DNA of 64,000 bases from positions 124,001-188,000 of the forward strand of contig JAQBXN010000002.1 of NCBI GenBank assembly GCA_027625095.1, given 5' to 3'. Shown here one piece after another: positions 62,036 to 64,000 of this stretch (positions within the stretch are counted from its first letter, which is position 1; each line of letters starts with the position of its first letter). The notes beneath the pieces are model-generated. The model did not search any database. It saw nothing but the letters and a program-made list of their open reading frames with translations, and was not told the origin of the DNA. Both the position numbers and the translations under genes were made by a program. Source of the DNA: Planctomycetota bacterium (GTDB lineage: Bacteria; Planctomycetota; PUPC01; JACPCR01).

Positions 62036-62866
62036 TCAATTACTCCCTTGTATTTCGTTCAAGATTGTCCTGAGGTGATTCAAGCTTTCCCGTGCGATGG
62101 TCACTGGATCCGGGGAGTAATCGAAGACCTCGACGGACACGTATCCGTCGTACCCCATCTGAGCCAGCGCACCCAGCACCGGTCGAAAATCGGTTTTGCC
62201 AAAGCCCGGCCCGCGGCGGTTGGCATCATTGGCATGCACGTATTTGAGCTTGTCGCCAACGCCCAGGATCATTTCGTCCAACGGCTTGCCCTCTGCGCTC
62301 ATGCTCTTCACATCGACCATCATCTGAAAATTCGGATGCCCGACGTCGTTAACCATTTTCATGGCATCGTCCAGAGTCTGAATAAAGTTGCATTCCGGCG
62401 CGGGCAGCGACTCCATAAGCAGATAAACATCTTTCTCACCTGCGGTCACCGCGGCGCGGCCGAATGCAGTCTTGGCGTATTCCCACGCCTGGCCAAACGA
62501 AACACCCTCAAGCAGGTTGCGCTGCGCCGGTGAGCCAAAGACAAGGGTCTTCGCACCGAGATCCGCGCAGAGCCGGACAAGCTCATTCAGATAGTCAATG
62601 GTGAACTCACGGGTCTTCTCATCGGGCGAGGTCAGATACAGGCCCTTAGGCCCCAGCATGAGCCAGTGCAGTCCGGTAAGTTGAATGCCTTTGGCATCGG
62701 CCTGTTCACGCAGTTCTCTGCGGCGAGCCGTACTGATGTCATAGGCACTTTTGGCAAGAGTGAACGGCGCTACTTCCATGCCGTCGTACCCAAGCTCGGC
62801 CACACTGGCCAATTGGTCTTCGAAAGACCAGCCCTCATAGGTCTCATTACAAATGGCGAATTTCAT
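62036..62866 (-). CDS. xylose-isomerase-like TIM-barrel protein (sugar phosphate isomerase/epimerase family)
   Basis: 276 residues: MKFAICNETYEGWSFEDQLASVAELGYDGMEVAPFTL, GLHWLMLGPKGLYLTSPDEKTREFTIDYLNELVRLCADLGAKTLVFGSPAQRN, ESLPAPECNFIQTLDDAMKMVNDVGHPNFQMMVDVKSMSA, KYVHANDANRRGPGFGKTDFRPVLGALAQMGYDGYVSVEVFDYSPDP. Metal-site Glu, Asp, His and Glu candidates sit at the ends of the strands (VEVF, DVKS, VHAND). This AP-endonuclease-2/xylose isomerase fold isomerises or epimerises ketoses and inositols. It precedes the DUF6807 gene by two bases, so the two proteins are probably made from one transcript. Confidence 0.92.
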   Translation of the reverse strand: MKFAICNETYEGWSFEDQLASVAELGYDGMEVAPFTLAKSAYDISTARRRELREQADAKGIQLTGLHWLMLGPKGLYLTSPDEKTREFTIDYLNELVRLCADLGAKTLVFGSPAQRNLLEGVSFGQAWEYAKTAFGRAAVTAGEKDVYLLMESLPAPECNFIQTLDDAMKMVNDVGHPNFQMMVDVKSMSAEGKPLDEMILGVGDKLKYVHANDANRRGPGFGKTDFRPVLGALAQMGYDGYVSVEVFDYSPDPVTIARESLNHLRTILNEIQGSN

Positions 62867-63366
62867 AGCAGGATGTCTGTGGTGTCGCGGCGGACATTTT
62901 TCGAATAGCTTTCTATAACGCCTGACGGAATGTTTTTAAAGCGGAGTAGAGAGTTGAAGCGGTGGCGCGGTGGAAGATTGTAAATGGGGGAGTGGCTGAG
63001 CTGTGCGGTTTTTTGGCGTGTCGTGACCAGCTTCATTCAGTCGGTTAGAGATCTAAACCCGCTGAAGCGGGGTTACTGTGACCTTAATGGAACGATTCGT
63101 GAAGACCCAATGAGGCAAGCTCTGTCCCTTCCACATAAATCATGCCGAACAGTGAGTGTTTGAAACATCGTACAAACTCTGCCGCCATTGGGTCCGTCGA
63201 TTCAATCCGATGATGCCACTGGGCAAGCCGGTGGCCTCATAAAATCGACAGCCCCCAAGCAGGCAGGGATCTTCGCATGCTGTCGTCGTCCAGCGAGACT
63301 CCTGGAAAGGACGGGGCGAGTTCATTGGGATCTCTAAGCATCTCTCAATTCAGGCCTCAACCACTG
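62867..63366. other. 500-bp spacer without a clear gene
   Basis: No supported coding region. A small hairpin, AACCCGC-TGAA-GCGGGGTT with one bulge, is at 63056-63074. It separates the isomerase/DUF6807 unit from the convergent PQQ-propeller gene end, so the promoter of the isomerase gene should lie just to the right of 62866. Confidence 0.45.
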
Positions 63367-64000
63367 TCAGTCCGTCGCGAGGTCAGACAGTTTGAATGCG
63401 TAGAGGAAACCGTCCCCCGAGGCGGCCAGCAGATGCGCGGATGTTGCGGCCATACCGAAGATGCGCGCTCTGCCTGCCAGGCAGGTGCGGACGTGCGAAC
63501 CGTCATTCTTTTTCATCTGAATGATCTCTCCGCCGCTGGTGCCAGCGAAAAGTGAGTCACCGTAAACAAACAGAGAGCTTGCCGCTGCTGATTCCAATCT
63601 CGTCTGCCAAAGGGGCTCGTCATTCTCGGGTTTCAGACAGATCGTTTTACGATCCTCTGTGGCGAGGATCGCGCTTTCGCCGTCCATGATCAGGGCCGCC
63701 GAGGGAACGCCAAGACGCCAGCGTCGCTGAAGCCGGCCTTCTTGGTCCAACGAATAGGTGACGCCATTGCTTGAACCGACGAGGACTGTGCTGCCTGACG
63801 CGACTGGCGCAAACAGGACGGCGCCCTCGGTATCGAATTTCCAGACTTCCTTCAGGAAATTTTCTCCCGCATCTCTTGCCGGCGTGAGGCAGTAGACCTC
63901 GCCGCTTTCGTTTCCGACGACCAGCCTGTCTCCAGAGAGAATCGGCCCGGTCAGAAAGATACCGTTGTCCGGGTGTGTGAATTCGAACTCTTTGCCGCCG
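63367..64000 (-). CDS. PQQ-like beta-propeller protein, C-terminal part (5' end outside window)
   Basis: The frame is open to the right window edge; about 210 codons are visible. Repeats of GDRLVVGNESGEVYCL, GSTVLVGSSNGVTYSLD, GESAILATEDRKTICLKPENDEPLW, GDSLFAGTSGGEIIQMKKNDG and HLLAASGDGFLYAFKLSDL show a seven- or eight-blade WD40/PQQ-type propeller. Such proteins act as ligand-binding or sensing modules in secreted dehydrogenases, BamB-like factors and Ser/Thr kinases; which one cannot be told without the N-terminus. No catalytic PQQ site was recognised. Confidence 0.8.
   Translation of the reverse strand, partial: GGKEFEFTHPDNGIFLTGPILSGDRLVVGNESGEVYCLTPARDAGENFLKEVWKFDTEGAVLFAPVASGSTVLVGSSNGVTYSLDQEGRLQRRWRLGVPSAALIMDGESAILATEDRKTICLKPENDEPLWQTRLESAAASSLFVYGDSLFAGTSGGEIIQMKKNDGSHVRTCLAGRARIFGMAATSAHLLAASGDGFLYAFKLSDLATD

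Overview
This window looks like a chromosomal segment of an uncultured Gram-negative bacterium with a large carbohydrate-processing and envelope repertoire. Evidence for a double membrane: a probable lipoprotein, an outer-membrane beta-barrel, a LolD-like ATPase and an ExbB/ExbD motor. The mix of sulfatase, DUF6807 (PmoA-like) protein, Gfo/Idh/MocA dehydrogenase, phytanoyl-CoA dioxygenase-like enzyme, HEAT-repeat secreted proteins, DUF4159 protein and two carbon-nitrogen hydrolases is common in Planctomycetota/Verrucomicrobiota/Lentisphaerota-type genomes and in lineages such as Poribacteria or Hydrogenedentota. The phylum cannot be fixed from sequence reading alone. Stop codons are standard, with TAA, TAG and TGA all used. 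No rRNA, tRNA, CRISPR array, transposase or phage gene was recognised.

Layout. 1-2.5 kb: end of a prenyltransferase-repeat protein and a secreted HEAT-repeat protein. 2.6-14.4 kb: mostly catabolic or sensory genes (NAD epimerase, DMFase beta-like protein, alpha/alpha-barrel protein, Gfo/Idh dehydrogenase, zinc-ribbon Ser/Thr kinase, VOC protein, GH36-like glycosidase, DapA-like aldolase). 14.4-21 kb: PilZ protein, amidase, sulfatase, LolD-like ABC ATPase, FHA-GAF-HD-GYP regulator, DegT-type aminotransferase. 21-26 kb: two membrane envelope proteins (SGNH hydrolase, GT39-like) and a beta-barrel protein split from its signal peptide by an in-frame TGA. 26-38 kb: YaiI-like protein, GlmL-like ATPase, heparinase II/III-like lyase, esterase, GT2, PtsP and ThiC. 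38.4-39 kb: a DUF4160-DUF2442 pair.

39-53 kb is the most system-like part. A secreted HEAT-repeat protein with duplicated PA14-like domains faces, across a 569-bp divergent region, an ExbB-ExbD-ExbD-membrane protein-DUF4159-TPR-TM/lectin-like series. This is followed by a PhyH-type dioxygenase and a short, orphan GspE/PilB-like ATPase whose gene is bracketed by an exact 16-bp direct repeat. I infer a proton-motive-force-driven envelope machine; its role is unknown. 53-64 kb holds a second amidase, a large secreted GH42-like protein, an HU/IHF protein with its own promoter and terminator, LarE, a DUF2959 lipoprotein, an SDR, a DUF6807 protein translationally adjacent to a TIM-barrel isomerase, and the end of a PQQ-propeller protein.

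The clearest unexplained non-coding signal is a family of short 7- or 8-nt tandem words (TTACTCA, CCATCAA, CCACCACT types). They sit in low-G leaders directly before at least eight start codons, and inverted partners often lie just after the upstream stop codon. These genes mostly lack a clear Shine-Dalgarno sequence.
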